A DNA stretch of 46,771 nucleotides from Perkinsus olseni (taxonomy: Eukaryota > Perkinsozoa > Perkinsida): assembly GCA_013115125.1 (NCBI GenBank), contig JABANN010000257.1, positions 1-46,771 of the forward strand, given 5' to 3'. Below the pieces are notes generated by a model. The model was not told the DNA's origin. It worked only from the letters and a program-made list of their open reading frames with translations, and made no database searches. Below are positions 1 through 11,363 of this stretch, piece by piece. A program made the position numbers and the translations under genes. Position 1 is the first letter of the stretch. Each line of letters opens with the position of its first letter.

Positions 1-62
1 CGGGTACGGAGCCGTACTCGTACCCGTACCGTACTTCGTACTAGACCGTACCCGTACTGTCG
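1..62. repeat. GTAC-rich degenerate short repeat at window edge
   Basis: The first 62 bases are built from a recurring GTAC core in variants such as CCGTAC, CGTACC and TCGTAC, about eight copies on both strands because GTAC is a palindrome. The array stops near base 62 and probably continues to the left of the window. It has no open frame. I read it as a local simple or degenerate tandem repeat in an intergenic or intronic position; nothing shows a function. Confidence 0.5.
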
Positions 63-1178
63 CCCACCTCTATTGCTTTACCTGGACAAGAGTAGTATAG
101 ACGGCAAGATATATGAAGAGGTTATGAGGTAGGGAAGGTGTGGTACTACAACATGGATCTGGTCTCACTTCGAGCCAGTCGATACCACAGATCTCTTTGC
201 TACTGATCCAATGCTCGTGTGCGAGTTATTGGAGGAAATGTTATCCAATAGAAAAAGGCATAAGCAGGAAATTATATCATTAGAAATTGGCGGTACCAGT
301 GAGTAGTAGACAAGACCAAGTAGTAGACAACCATTCAGTAGGGGGGTTTACTAGTTCATCGTCCATGGCCACACCCTCCTCATCCCTCATTCCCGACCAT
401 CGGCTCCCTCGTACTGCATCGGACGTCTCTGGGGCTGTTGATAGCACCACCATCACCAACGTCCCTGCAGTAGGGCCCACACCTGATGATGATGCAGTCG
501 CTGTTCCGCCTAGGAGTAGTCGAAGAGCCACAGTATTTGCCGCTAAGATATTCACCTCTGGTACTGACCACTGTGGCGGCGTTGATGAGCATGGTCCTCT
601 CAGGGTCATCAATGGCAGTGGATCATAGTCTTGCAGTGGATAAGAGAGAGTCTATGGCACTCGAGCTATCAGCGTCTGGCAGTTTGGAACCTCAGAAGGT
701 ACTACGAAGAGGGAACCGTCATTGAGACAGCGCGATCGTTGTGGCGTCTGGCATCCTAGCGATTGAGTCGGCGAAGTCGGGGAGTCCTGCCTCTCGCCTA
801 TACCACTCTTTTGTTTCATCTGACGAGAGCGCAAATGTGCCCTCCGCCCCACTGCATTACAATGCAACCGGGGCGCCATCGACCATCCTGCGGTGCTCGC
901 TGAAGCTCATAGCGGCATTTTCAACGGCCATGCTTCTCATCCGCCTGCCTCGTATCGATACCGCACATGGAATCTAGGGGTTGCCATTCACCTCGACAAA
1001 TGCTTAGCGATGGTATTACCAGCCGATAGGCTTTCCGCCAACTTAGACTCCGCTGCAGATGGCGGGGTCGCATTTGACTTGAAATTTTCCCCTGCGATAT
1101 TATTAGTAACAATTTGTTACCCTTACTTTCAAAAATCGAAGTTCTTCCACGTGCAAGTGAATATTCGTTAGTGGTTAG
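63..1178. other. Unresolved region upstream of the RICTOR-like gene
   Basis: I cannot assign a gene here. Several coding-like stretches are visible on the plus strand: 130-297 (contains WIWSHFEPVD followed by a leucine/glutamate-rich run), 287-628 (serine/threonine/alanine-rich, no motif), about 600-755 (contains YQRLAVWNLRRYYEEG) and 741-1171 (no motif). They lie in different frames and I could not join them with convincing splice sites. They may be 5' exons or 5' UTR of the RICTOR-like gene that starts at or before 1179, the end of another gene, or decayed sequence. The WxWSHFEP string recalls the start of BED-type zinc fingers, but the Cys/His ligands are not evident. Confidence 0.3.
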
Positions 1179-2448
1179 GTCCTGGTATTGGAGAACATCT
1201 GTAAGGAGTTAAAGCAGAGGGCCATGGTGGTTGGGGATAGTAACAGGAAAATGGACCTTATACGAAGGGCCACTACGGTACTAGTAGTGTTGACAACATA
1301 GGGCCAACCTGCTCTGCTGCGGACAGGTGCTCTCGTCAACGGCATCCTCGAGTAGTGTGAAGTCCCCACAAGGGTCCCCTCCCGCAACGCCATTGCCATG
1401 CATCAGTCCACAACAGGGAGCCTTCAAGGGCCTAGCCTCGGCCATGATGAGTAAACACATTAAAGCTAGCTGCTCGATCGACTTCAAACTTACCCCGCAA
1501 CATCGTTGATCATTACCGTAGGATGGCACGCTCCGTGCCAGATACCAATCACATCCTCGGTCGGTTGGCCTCCGTCCTGAGGTTCTATCTTTTCGACTGG
1601 AACCTAGGAGTTCGTGTATGTGCCCTGAGGGCCCTGCGTTACACTATGAGACCGGTATCAGCAGGAATTGTGCTGGCTGTGGTAAGGCCCTTACCGTAAG
1701 GGGGTTACACTTTTCTACGAAACCAATATAGTGGATCGTTCATCATCCCAAAAACTTCTGTTTCTTCCAATGCTGCTGTCCGCTGAGTCCAACTACTCCG
1801 GCGTTGGCCTTCCGGTTGCGTATCCCCCTTTCTCCTCTGGTAGATACTGAAGCCCCTGCGCGTGATGGAATTGGTCTGCGTTCGTCTGGAGGTCAGTAAC
1901 GACCGGTGCGAGCGGACGGCGGCCATCAAGTTCATCAGGCGATGGATAAGCCTCGCCCTCATAGACGACCTAGAGGTCGGTCATCAATTTCGTGGCGCGG
2001 TGAAATTGACCGCACATGGTATCATACTATCATCAACCTTAGATACCCATCTGCGCTGTGCGGTCCATGGTAGCTATTGCCGACAGCTTCGCAACGGACG
2101 TTGGACTCAGGAGGTACCTCGCCGTCTCCCTCCGCAACCATGTTATGCCCCTCTTGCAGTTTATGCCTTTCGACCCTGACCACTGTCCTTCTCAAGGACC
2201 CAAGGACTGCTATCAAAAATGGTGCCTTAGGCGTGGGTCTCCTCAACCCCGTCATGTTGCTTTTCATTATCCATTCCAGACACTGTTCAAGTTTGGATGC
2301 CTCGACCCTGTCCTTTCGACGATCCACATGGAGCCAATAGTCTGGACGGTGGTCCACGTCCTCCAAGATGCCAATCTCCGAGCCTATTCTAGAAAGCAAA
2401 TTGCTGTTGACCTCATGCAGGTCTTCACAGTCTTTACTGACTACCGAG
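1179..2448 (+). other. RICTOR-like gene: N-terminal exon block
   Basis: Exons I can place are 1179..1277, 1327..1450, 1542..1681, 1844..1975, 2043..2141, 2197..2232 and 2280..2448. All introns start GT and end AG, and each join keeps the frame. The joined protein runs from an ENICKELKQRA helix through LGVRVCALRALRYTM, ERTAAIKFIRRWI, RSMVAIADSF and HVLQDANLRAYSRK to TVFTDYR. In RICTOR these correspond to the helices around VRAAGLRALRYLI, ERTQALRLVRKMI and the PYTDFHYR motif that closes the first part of RICTOR_N. The intron at 1682-1843 is 162 bp, longer than its neighbours, and might hide a small exon. A further RICTOR_N piece, RSLIGCLCDATPF, follows near 2574-2630. Confidence 0.75.
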
Positions 2449-5400
2449 GTGAGCCACTATGGGAGGTCGACTGCCGCTGCGTGACAGGCCTTATCGAAGT
2501 GACTGTTCCCGCTTGTACCTCCCGTGCAGTGTTGAATGACCTTGTCTTCGGCCCTCGTCCAAGCGTTGCTCATCTCGGTCCCTCATAGGCTGCCTGTGTG
2601 ACGCTACTCCCTTCGTGTGGATTGTTGTTGTTCAGGAGGGGAGGGGGTCCCAACTCCCACAGAGCCGCTAAGAGGAGCGAGACAATCTCAGAAGACTGCC
2701 GCGGATGAGGTCCACGAGATACGATGTCGGTGTGCGAGGAGGTGTATATGCACACTTCTATGTAGGCTGCCTCGTCTCGCCTTTACAGGCTCAGGCCTTG
2801 CCCCACTAGGTACCGTCCCGGGTCTTCTACTACTGGCAGACAACTGTGAGGGACTGGCGTCCCTCATCAGCCTACTGAAGAAGCCTAACGACATGTAGGT
2901 TCCTCTGCTTCGAATGCATCATCACGACGTAAACTGTTGTCTGCTCATCCTCGTTCTCCTCAATCGTGTGCACGCCAAGGGCATCAGCTGACGACGCTAA
3001 CGGCCATGGCCTTCTTTCAGGATGATAGTCAAGGAGCTTCTCACGTTGTTCCAAGACGTCCTGGGGTGGTGGTGCGTGCCCCAGTTCGAGAGCTCCTCGG
3101 CCATTTATTGTGAGTCCGTAGCCGATGAGATCCGCCTCCCAGGCCACTCTGTCGACCAGCCTCTCTCCTCGTCCCTCCTTCAACGTTGTTCGCTTTCAGC
3201 CGATAGTAGCGACTTGCCAACCAAGTTTGATTCCGTCGGTAACAGTGAGGACACCCAGGCGTTGTTGGTGCATCACGGCCTGTTCAGCTGGGACCACCCG
3301 CGGTGAGTCATAGCAGGAAGAGGCCACGGTGCCACTGCACGAGCCGCGTTGCCAGGTCCAGGACGCGTGGAGCTAGCGTTCTGACGGTGGGCCGCGGCAG
3401 ATCATACACGGGGTTGAACGAGGAGCCTAAGTCGGTAGGTTTCGGGAAATTTACGGTTATCGATCACAAGGGAACTGCTCGCCTGCTGGCCTCGTTGCTA
3501 CCCATGCCGATCATCTATAGGGTATTCGGGTTCTTCGTAGGCTACTTCTCCCTCACTGATCCCCTGAGAGCTTCCTGCATCGGTAAACAGGACGTCCATC
3601 GTAGCTCAATACAGCCAACAACAATGGGTCCCGCGCAGCCGCACTATGTGAAACCAGACCAGTGAGAACGAATTCAGGTCTCACCTCGGGAATTGACGAG
3701 AGAGCGACGAAGAGAACGCGTTCAACGCAATCATTTCCTAAAGAAACGAGAGCCTTTCTTCGGTTCGTCACGTTTCACCCTTCACTGAAACTACTTAGTA
3801 TCACCTTTATTTTCGCCATTCCCACTGCGCACAATCTCTATCAATTTCTGAAGCTCTGAAGAGAAGCGAGATTGGCATGTCTGTAGATGCCTTGTAGTAT
3901 GGTCGTGCGGCCTGCATCTCCGCCTCGCGTATGACCGATTCTCGGCATCGTTCCCGTAGGTCCTAGTGTGCCGCAAGGAGCCGCCGATGGACATGACCCG
4001 AGTCTTCGGTACGTCATCGTCGTCGTTCCGTCCTCCTCATCGATATCTCCCTCCATTTCCTGCCTCCCCCAGGTTCCTTACTCCTGCGGATGCTACTGAC
4101 ATTCGGCTTGTCATCGGCGGTTTCCTACCTCGCCACCATGGCCGATCCCAATAGTGAGCCTGTTGCACACCAAGCCACCAGTCTAGTGGATACGGTAAGG
4201 AGGGACCCCCCAGAGGAGCTCCTCTGACGTCCCCTCCTGCTGCGACAGATCCTCCGCTGCGTGACCATCCTCCTACCAGCTGCCTCCTTTCCTGACATAC
4301 ACCACATGACATCCATCGTCACCAGGGCGGCAAACTTCGACCAGGGTAGTCCTCCACTTCGCCCCGTCCGAAAGAGCGTCCCAATGCCCAGCTGCTTTCA
4401 GACAAGACCTCCGTCCAGCTGCGGTCAAGATGCCTCTCTATTCTCACGTGGCTCGAGACCGACACCCACCTCACCTGGACGAGCTATCGAAGCCTCGGGT
4501 ACCCAGGCGTTTACTGGTGCCTCCCTTCCCGAGTAAGTCCCCTCCTACCCGCATGTTGATATGGCTCGCCGCAGGTCCCTGAGCTGTCCGATAACGATGC
4601 CAGCATGAGTTGCTACGAGTACGGTGTGAACTCCGTGGGCTGCCTGTCCTGGCAGGGCATGTTGAGAATCGTCCAACAGCCCCAGTTCGTACCTAACGCC
4701 ACCGCCTATCCCCTGGGGGTGAGCCACTTGGGCTGATCTCATCCTTGCCGATGGTGGCTGCAGGTCATCGCTGGCAGCAGTGGCGATAGAATCGACTGGA
4801 GCAACAAGGAGCATGTCATGAAGGTGTTGTTCCTCACTTCAGGCGACATCCCCGCACCACTGCGCCCATCAGGTCCTCCGAGAGTCCAAAGTATTGAGTA
4901 CAAGAGACTACAGTCTTTGGCATTGGCCGACGATTCATCGTGTGGTGGCCCATGGCTGTATCGATCATGGTGGTTACCATTCTGTCGCCTTCGAGTGCAT
5001 GCTCGAGACCGATTTTCTCAAGAAACTTCTGCGCTTTTTCTCACCCAGTAGGCGCCCTTCTGCTGTGCATACCTACGCCACACTTGGACGCGTTGCTGCC
5101 TTCAGTCAAACACCATCATTACCGTCATCATCACCGTACGCGGAGCTCATGGAGTGCCTTCACAACACGGACCATGACGGATCTAATGGAGCTGGAGAAC
5201 GAGAGTGCCACCAGCAGTGTTAACGATGGCGCCAGCCAGGCCCCGGTGGCGAACCCCATCTTCGGCTCCCAGCCGTGGAATGGTCAGTCCCTCGCTCTAG
5301 CCAGGCTGGCCAATACCCTCTTGGCCCTGGTGGTATCGCACAAGGAGGCGCGCGAGAAATACCTGGGGTAGGGCCGTCGGCCGAATGTCATGGTGATAGC

Positions 5401-8400
5401 GAGGTTCCCTCAGGGAACCCGAAGATGCCCCGCCGCAGGACGGCCCGGCGGCTGACGATGGTCAACAACAAGCGCGTCGTCGCCATCACCCCCACACCTT
5501 CACTGAGGACCTGGCGAAGATGCTCAATGAGTCCATCACAGGGGCCGAACGACATATTCAATCTGACAGGAAGTTGTCTAGCTGGTTAGATATCACCGGC
5601 AGAAGGGCTCGGACCAGGGGGCTCAGCGGCCTCTCTGAGGACACGTAGGTCGTTATCGGCCGCCGCTGCTGTCGTCGATGGCTGTGACTTCATAAGGAAG
5701 ACGAGCCGTTTGATATGAGTGTATGAGCACCTCTCGAACGCCATCTTATGGTTGATGTCGAAAACCACGTCCGTGATGCTGTGGCTGGCCCTTCCTAAGG
5801 GGCGCCTTCGTGGTCGCACCTTGATGAGGTGAAGGCATCCTCCTCCTCCTCCTGTATCAGGTCCCGGTCGTCCCCCGTCGCCGAGTCTTACGCCGCTACC
5901 AACATCTTCACCAACGCCAGTACGAAGTCAGCGCCTGTTATCCCGGAGGAGGCCAGAGACCATCCTAGGGCACAGTCCCCAGAGGGGTGTCGGACAGAGA
6001 GGGTCGGCAGCTGGGGGCAGCCGGTCCCCAATGACCCTCCCTTGTCGAGGGCAGACCCAGCAGTACAGAGTGGACTCAAGTGGGCCGCCAAGGACGCAGC
6101 CGACAGTACGCAGGAGTCCGGCTCATCGCTATTGCCCCCTCTGCTGGCCACACACTTCCATCCAGGTCTAACGAGGCCTGCTGATGCAGGAGGTATCGTG
6201 GAGCAGTTCAGGAAGCTGAGTCGTGAGTACGGCGCCATGATCGGGGTGAGGAGGAGAGGGGAGGGGTGTCCATCACCCCTTGGTCAGCGTTGTACTCCTG
6301 CTGCTGCAGGTCCTGTCCTCCACTAGAGAGGGAGTAGGCCTCCTCCAGAAGTACGACATTTACCGTCTCATCTACCGTATGGTGCTCATATCATCATTGG
6401 ACCCCTTCACAGCCTCTGTCCTCTCCTGCCTCTCCTTGGGTGTTGCGAGACGCAATCGTGAGTCCCGCCGCTTCTGAAGCGCTACTAACGGTAACGCCGT
6501 CATCCCCTCAGGCAAGGCCATGGAGGCGGCATTGACCAACGGCTCAGCATACTTGCAGTGCTTTGTCGTGTCCCTTCTTACCAGCCTCACTCATATCGAT
6601 ACAACTCGGAGCTTCGAGAGCGACGCCACAGCCCTCACCAACAGCGACGTACAGTATGTCGTAGGTGAGTTGTTCACTCACCACCGCCTCTGAGGGTGGA
6701 GGGACGGTGGTTGGATTTTCGTCCTCTCCAACTGTTCGAGCCCTCTGCTGAGGCCTCTAGAACAGCGTTCAGGAGATGGGCCCTGTTATCGTCTCTGTGC
6801 ATGTCAGATCCAGAGGAAGGGTCGACTGGTGTCGGTGGTGGTGAAGGCGTGGCACATTGCGGTAGGCGTATGGCTAGTCCCTATGATGACACCTGTTGGT
6901 GGGATGATGATACCACCAGCAACAACCCCACCGCCGCTACCGCTATCGGGGTAGGCGCAGTAGGCGGCGGCGGCACACGGCGGCCAACACCCTTCCCCAG
7001 TTCTAGGGTACCCGGTATGAAGTTGGGGAAGGGCCACCATGCAGTTCGAATGCCGAGTAAGGCTCCCCTCCTCCGCCACTTCTCTTATCATCATAGAGTC
7101 GTCAGGTCAACCTCGAAGACGTGCAGCACCGAGCTTCGACAGTCGTCAAGATATCGCCGGTAATAACCGTAACCCACCGGTCGCTACTCCACCTCCTATC
7201 ACCCTCGAATGGTTCAGGGCCCATGACTAGCAGCAAGAAAAGAGCGACGACCATCGATTCCGGCGGGGAGGATGGGGACCCCGACTCCGTCATCCCGTCC
7301 ACTGTATCCCGTATCAATCCCGGAGAGGTCGACTTCCTGCGCTGGGCTACAAGCGTGAGCCACTGGTGTCACCAGTCACCTCTCCTGCACCACTGCATCT
7401 AGGTCCTCGTGAAGCACTTAGAGTTGGACATCGCCGGGTCTCAGGCCATGGCCCAAACCGCTCTGGCTTCGATGGGCTACGTCGCGTTGTAAGCCCCTTG
7501 CCGCCAAGGGTGGCCTCTGCCTTACTATGCTCGTAGCTAGGTACTACAACACCGACCATGTTGTCCTAGACGAGATGGTCAAGTACGGCGGGTCCCTCAG
7601 TGACCTCGATTGCCCTGTGCGGCTTTGCCTTCTCTCTAATGAGGAGATGTGTCAGAAGCACATCCTGGACGGTTGGCTAGAGGCGGAGTGGCAGCGATGG
7701 GTGGACGAGGAGATGAAACGATACGTACGGTGATGGTCAATGTGGTCGCCAGTCCACCCGTACCCGACACAGGTGGACGTGCTCGATCTCCTCTGGACTG
7801 AACGTGTCAAGCACGCTATCGTGGGGTTCCATGGGGAGGCCCTGGCGGACAAGGATCGAGCTGATAAGCTGGGTATAGTCTTCAACGGGTCTGCTCTACT
7901 ACTTCGTACTACGACTCCGTATGCAGGTATAGCAGGGAGCAAGAGTGATGAGTTCCCTCCACCATCCCAGTCACAGCGGGACCCAGCATTTGTCCTACCA
8001 AACCCGTCTTATCTCAAACCAACTGTCAACTACAAATACCAGAGCCTCCAGTACGTTCCACTGCTTTCGCCTCCGTCATCATCATCACTACCATCATTAC
8101 CAAAGTTGTCGACATTGTCATTGTTATTATTACCAGGTACCCGTGGCTGCTGCGGCTGCCGTGGTACATCTCAGTGAAGTTCAACAACGAATCCTTCTCT
8201 GTTGGTGGCTTGGTGTCGAGGAGAATATCTGTGAAGATACTCAAACAGCTCAAGGCCTACTCCGTTTTGGTATCTTTCTGCTTGTTTCTTGCCAGGATCA
8301 ACCTCCATTCATCGTCCTCCTTCAGTCCCACAACATCCTAGAAGCCGGCCCACTAGCTCATCTCGTTGTGGCTGCCCCCGTACCGCTCGAAGTTGACGAA

Positions 8401-10793
8401 GATTCCCAAAAGACGGACTTCCAGGTTGCCCTGTGCATCGGCTCTCAGTAGAACTGATCATCAGCAGCCCAATCAACGACCCACGCCCTTCTCTCTAGGT
8501 ACTGCTCCGTGTATGGCGGTGGTTTGGTGTCCGACCCTGAGTGGTGCACCATCCCGATCGCCGATATGAGGAGGGATGCCCTTGCTATCGACGGAGAGGA
8601 GGAGGCCATCTGCGGGAAGTATCATCGCTGGTACCTCACTATCATCATCTTCCGTACCACACCAATCGTAACTTATATCAGGCAATGCCCTAGAAGTGGA
8701 GTTATCGTCACTTTCATACTCGGTAACGACGGCAAGATACGAGTCCGATCGGTCGGCTTCCCCATCCGCTTCGAGCCCAGCAGTTCAACGCCAATCTCCA
8801 TCATCCCACCGCTGCACATCTGCAGGTCAGCTCATCCTCTCACTCACTACGTCGCCGGCTACCTCCTATCCTTCAGGCCCTTGGCGAGTACCGCAGCTGG
8901 AATCACTTGGTTGAGGCAGAACAAACTACCGGTACGCAGCCGTCATGTGGCTCGACGCTCCCTTCTTAGTGAGCATCCGTTGCCCTGGTTCGTCACCTCT
9001 GGTGCGTTGAGGCCGCACGGTTCGTCACGTTTTTCCTTATTTTTCCTCAGTGGCTCATCGATGCCCGAGAGCATCTAGAGCGTTGCCTTGCCGGCGATGC
9101 GGAGTACTCCGACGCAGAGAGTCAGTCGCAATGCCGAGTCTACATGTGGATGGTGGGTGCTGCTTCGACTTCTGCCCGCGTCATCAGTTCCCTGCATCAG
9201 TTCGCGAATATCGGTGCTGGAGGAGAACTTGGAGTGGCTCTCATGGAGGACATAGGGGCATTGGAGACCCTGGTAAAGATGGCAACTGAATGTAAACATC
9301 TCTGCCTTCGAGGTGAGAAAGTCCACCCTCTCCTCCTCCTCCACTCCTGCGTCGTCAGGCTCGGCGATCTACGCCTTGTCTTTGCTTTGTTCGGTGCCAA
9401 GTGCTCAGCAGCCTCTCCTCAATCTCGGATGGGACCCGGTCGTCCACGGCCCGATCGATATCGAGAAGTTCCTCCAGCAGGTGGATAAGGAAGACGAGAA
9501 ACCTCTCGACGAAGAGATGTAACACCTTCCCATTGTCTCGCATCGCTCCGCCGTACTTTGTTCTATTCTTCCCCGTCGCATTCACGGAGTGGTCAGGTCC
9601 TCGACAGAGGAGTCCAGTGACTTGTCTAGCTCCTCCACAGCTTCCTCATTGGACTTGTCGGTCGTAGAAGTTGATGGCGCCGGTAGGAGGACTCGCCCCC
9701 TTGCTTCGGACTATCGGCTTGCCTTCACCTCAGGTCCAAACCGCACTACTTCACCGTTGTTCTGCTCCTCGGACGCCGAAGACGAGGCACACGAAGCTTC
9801 AGCCGCTAATACGAGTAGGCCCTCCTTCTCCTCATGGGGCAGAACGAGTCGTGCGACAGCTGTCAGCCAGCTGTCGCTAGGAGGCTCAGCTTGCCATAGT
9901 CGCCCGGGAGCTCGTTGCTTTCGACTCCGACCGTTCACTCTCAGGGTCTTCACCACGCGCGATGCGCAGAGCCGGGTCGGAGAACATGTTTGATCGTTAT
10001 CGGCATCCCTACATGAACCATGGTGATGCTTCTGATGCATTGTCAGCATCTTCAGAAGAAGATGCTGAGGCTGCTTCCCTCAAAAGACTCCTTGCGGCCA
10101 ACCCATTCTCGGCCCTGTCGCCATCAGTATACAGTAAGAGTCTCCCATCCAGCGTAAGAAAGCGTTCACCCGCCTCAGCAGGTCCCAATGGGGAAGGCGA
10201 GGCCGATCTGAGCTATGCCACGAGGAAAGCACGGCAAGACCACAAAGACGCAGCCGACAGCAGCAGTAGCAGCAGTAGCAGCAGTACAGATTCCGACCTC
10301 GCTAAGATGGAACGTAACGTGCAACTTGTGACCTGTTGCCGCCATTGGTCAGCCGAATTTCAGGCGAAGCTCCCTCAGCAGTCGGCCCTTTACCAGTATT
10401 CACGAGCGAGAAATCACGTGGAAGACGGAGAGGGACGACCGCACCTCGGCGGGCCTTCTATAAAGAATACACGCCCGAACATGCCGAGGTAAGCGAACAG
10501 CTTATAGTTGCTTGTGCTTAGCCCTAGCCTCTCCTCTATGTTGCCCTGGTCAGGTGCTACGGCATTTGACGGCGCTCTGCAATACAGTGGCCTACAAGGA
10601 GTCGCATAAGTTTCTCATCCGGAAGAAGCACAGCGAACCGCATCTGTTTCAATCTGTCGGCCTGTGGCTTCGTATTCACAAGCGTATGTTAAAATTACAT
10701 TTCCCTCTAGCGACACGAAGGGTTATCGACAACTTGTTCGATTATGTGTTTTTAGACTTTGATGCGTTGGATTATCTCGATAATCTCAAGTAG
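1179..10793 (+). CDS. RICTOR: RICTOR/Pianissimo/AVO3-like TORC2 subunit, multi-exon
   Basis: RICTOR is the scaffold subunit that defines TOR complex 2, which phosphorylates AGC kinases such as Akt. No single exon is diagnostic, but family blocks occur in the right order. These are an N-terminal HR1-like helix (1179-1277), the VRVCALRALRYTM helical repeat (1542-1681), the ERTAAIKFIRRWI helix (1844-1975), the VLSTRDYSLWHW block (4873-5047; the family has VLNTKDYTKWNW), the REYGAMIG/REGVGLLQ block (about 6200-6457), the RICTOR_V block with FANIGAGGELGVALM (9180-9518), and a C-terminal block with a PLATRRVIDNLF helix (10554-10793). Joins such as 2043..2141, 2197..2232 and 2280..2448 keep frame across 47-55 bp introns. 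A serine run precedes the C-terminus. Roughly 25 or more exons are likely; the true start may lie upstream. Sections 2450-4570 and 6660-8500 are only partly resolved. AATAAA at 10816 could be the poly(A) signal. Confidence 0.82.
4575..6660 (+). other. RICTOR-like gene: central exon block
   Basis: Exons 4575..4718, 4764..4823 and 4873..5047 are separated by introns of 45 and 49 bp and stay in frame. They give VLSTRDYSLWHW and then a YHSVAFECMLETDFLKKL helix, matching the order seen in the RICTOR middle domain. After a low-complexity stretch (about 5106-6190), the exon ending at 6245 carries FRKLSREYGAMIG. Exon 6310..6457 carries STREGVGLLQKYDIYRL, and the exon from 6512 carries KAMEAALTNGSAYL. 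These align by eye with the family blocks around REMTRTRNGVKILE and VILSKILTAATDACRLYA. The low-complexity part is probably an insertion specific to this lineage. Confidence 0.7.
7403..7724 (+). other. RICTOR-like gene: exons with the QLEKW-like block
   Basis: Exon 7403..7488 encodes VLVKHLELDIAGSQAM followed by an alanine-rich helix, and the exon ending at 7724 encodes CPVRLCLLSNEEMCQKH then WLEAEWQRWVDEEMKRY. In RICTOR the same order occurs as a helix ending in ALDILDEAC, then LLRFLSIPKGFSYL, then QLEKWHREYNSKYVDLIEE. Identity is modest, but helix spacing and the Trp/Arg/Glu-rich segment match. The acceptor of the second exon is not certain. Confidence 0.6.
8827..9518 (+). other. RICTOR-like gene: RICTOR_V domain exons
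   Basis: The stretch from 8827 encodes RPLASTAAGITWLRQNKL, which fits the family segment before RICTOR_V. The exon ending at 9312 encodes FANIGAGGELGVALM followed by IGALETLVKMATECK, and intron 9313-9358 (46 bp) joins it in frame to exon 9359..9518 with SAIYALSLLCSVPSAQQ and LNLGWDPVVHG. Human RICTOR_V reads ALGNIGSSNWGLNLLQ, then SIRGTCVYVLGLIAKT, then HNWDAVRH; the Gly-Asn/Ala-Ile-Gly, Leu-Arg-Gly and Trp-Asp positions are shared. This is the most diagnostic block of the gene. Confidence 0.8.
9597..10313 (+). other. RICTOR-like gene: serine-rich linker with AGC repeat
   Basis: Intron 9519-9596 joins the RICTOR_V exon to a serine-, threonine- and acid-rich linker. The frame from 9962 to 10313 runs through SSEEDAEAASLKRLLAANPF to a polyserine tract. 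That tract is encoded by AGC/AGT repeats around 10254-10290, a trinucleotide microsatellite. Such unstructured, phosphorylatable linkers are also seen in animal and fungal RICTOR between RICTOR_V and the C-terminus. Splicing between about 9680 and 9962 is not resolved. Confidence 0.5.
10554..10793 (+). other. RICTOR-like gene: conserved C-terminal exon
   Basis: Intron 10314-10363 (50 bp) and intron 10489-10553 (65 bp) lead in frame to this last exon, which ends with TAG at 10791-10793. It encodes LTALCNTVAYKESHKFL, KKHSEPHLFQS and PLATRRVIDNLFDYVF. The RICTOR family ends with a similar block: 'LSN' and Lys/Ser-rich helix, a 'K..HP..F' segment, then a 'fRLPvRRFIqELF' helix. This fixes the 3' end of the gene. 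Confidence 0.75.
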
Positions 10794-11363
10794 GAATGCA
10801 GTGTCCTGTTTTTTGAATAAAGGCCTTGTAGTTTATGAGTGGGAGTATGATAAATCATTTGGCGGTTGGAGAGAGCTCATCCAGGCTCATCTCACTAAGC
10901 CAGCTCTCGCCGCTGCAGTTAAAACTCGGAGGCACTAATGAGTAGCCGTTTATGCTTTCATGTTCACTACTTGCGTGCGCGATTGGTATGACTGTTACTC
11001 AACGGAACAAAAGTAAAATAACAAGGAGCCACCAATTGCACTAGGTTAGACAAACACAGACGATAACTCCAGTAAGCAAACAATCCTCAAACTGAAGAAG
11101 CAAAGATTCACGTCCAATAGTATCACTTCGAGAGACGCGAAAAAAACAATTCTCGAAGCCTGAATGGTTATGGTATTCGAAGGATGAAGAAACATTAGAA
11201 ATAGAGTAGATGACAGCATGTGCAGGAACACAACCTGTGCGAACGAAGCATGTGCGGCAGACTATCTTGAACACATGTTAGAACTCATAACAGGACTGCT
11301 AATACTTGACGTGATCACACGGGAAGGGTCCCCATGCGTTGTTGTTAAAAGCATGGCGCGACG
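10794..11363. other. Intergenic region between convergent genes
   Basis: This stretch lies between the stop of the RICTOR-like gene on the plus strand and the stop of the MMPL permease on the minus strand, so it should hold both 3' UTRs. An AATAAA hexamer at 10816-10821, just after the RICTOR stop, could act in poly(A) addition. It is more AT-rich than the flanking coding DNA. Short open frames here show no motif and I do not call them. Confidence 0.5.

Noticed and set aside
130-297. A BED zinc-finger transposase fragment
   Set aside because: Only a WxWSHFEP string is suggestive; the metal-binding Cys and His residues and the rest of a transposase are not visible, nor are terminal inverted repeats.
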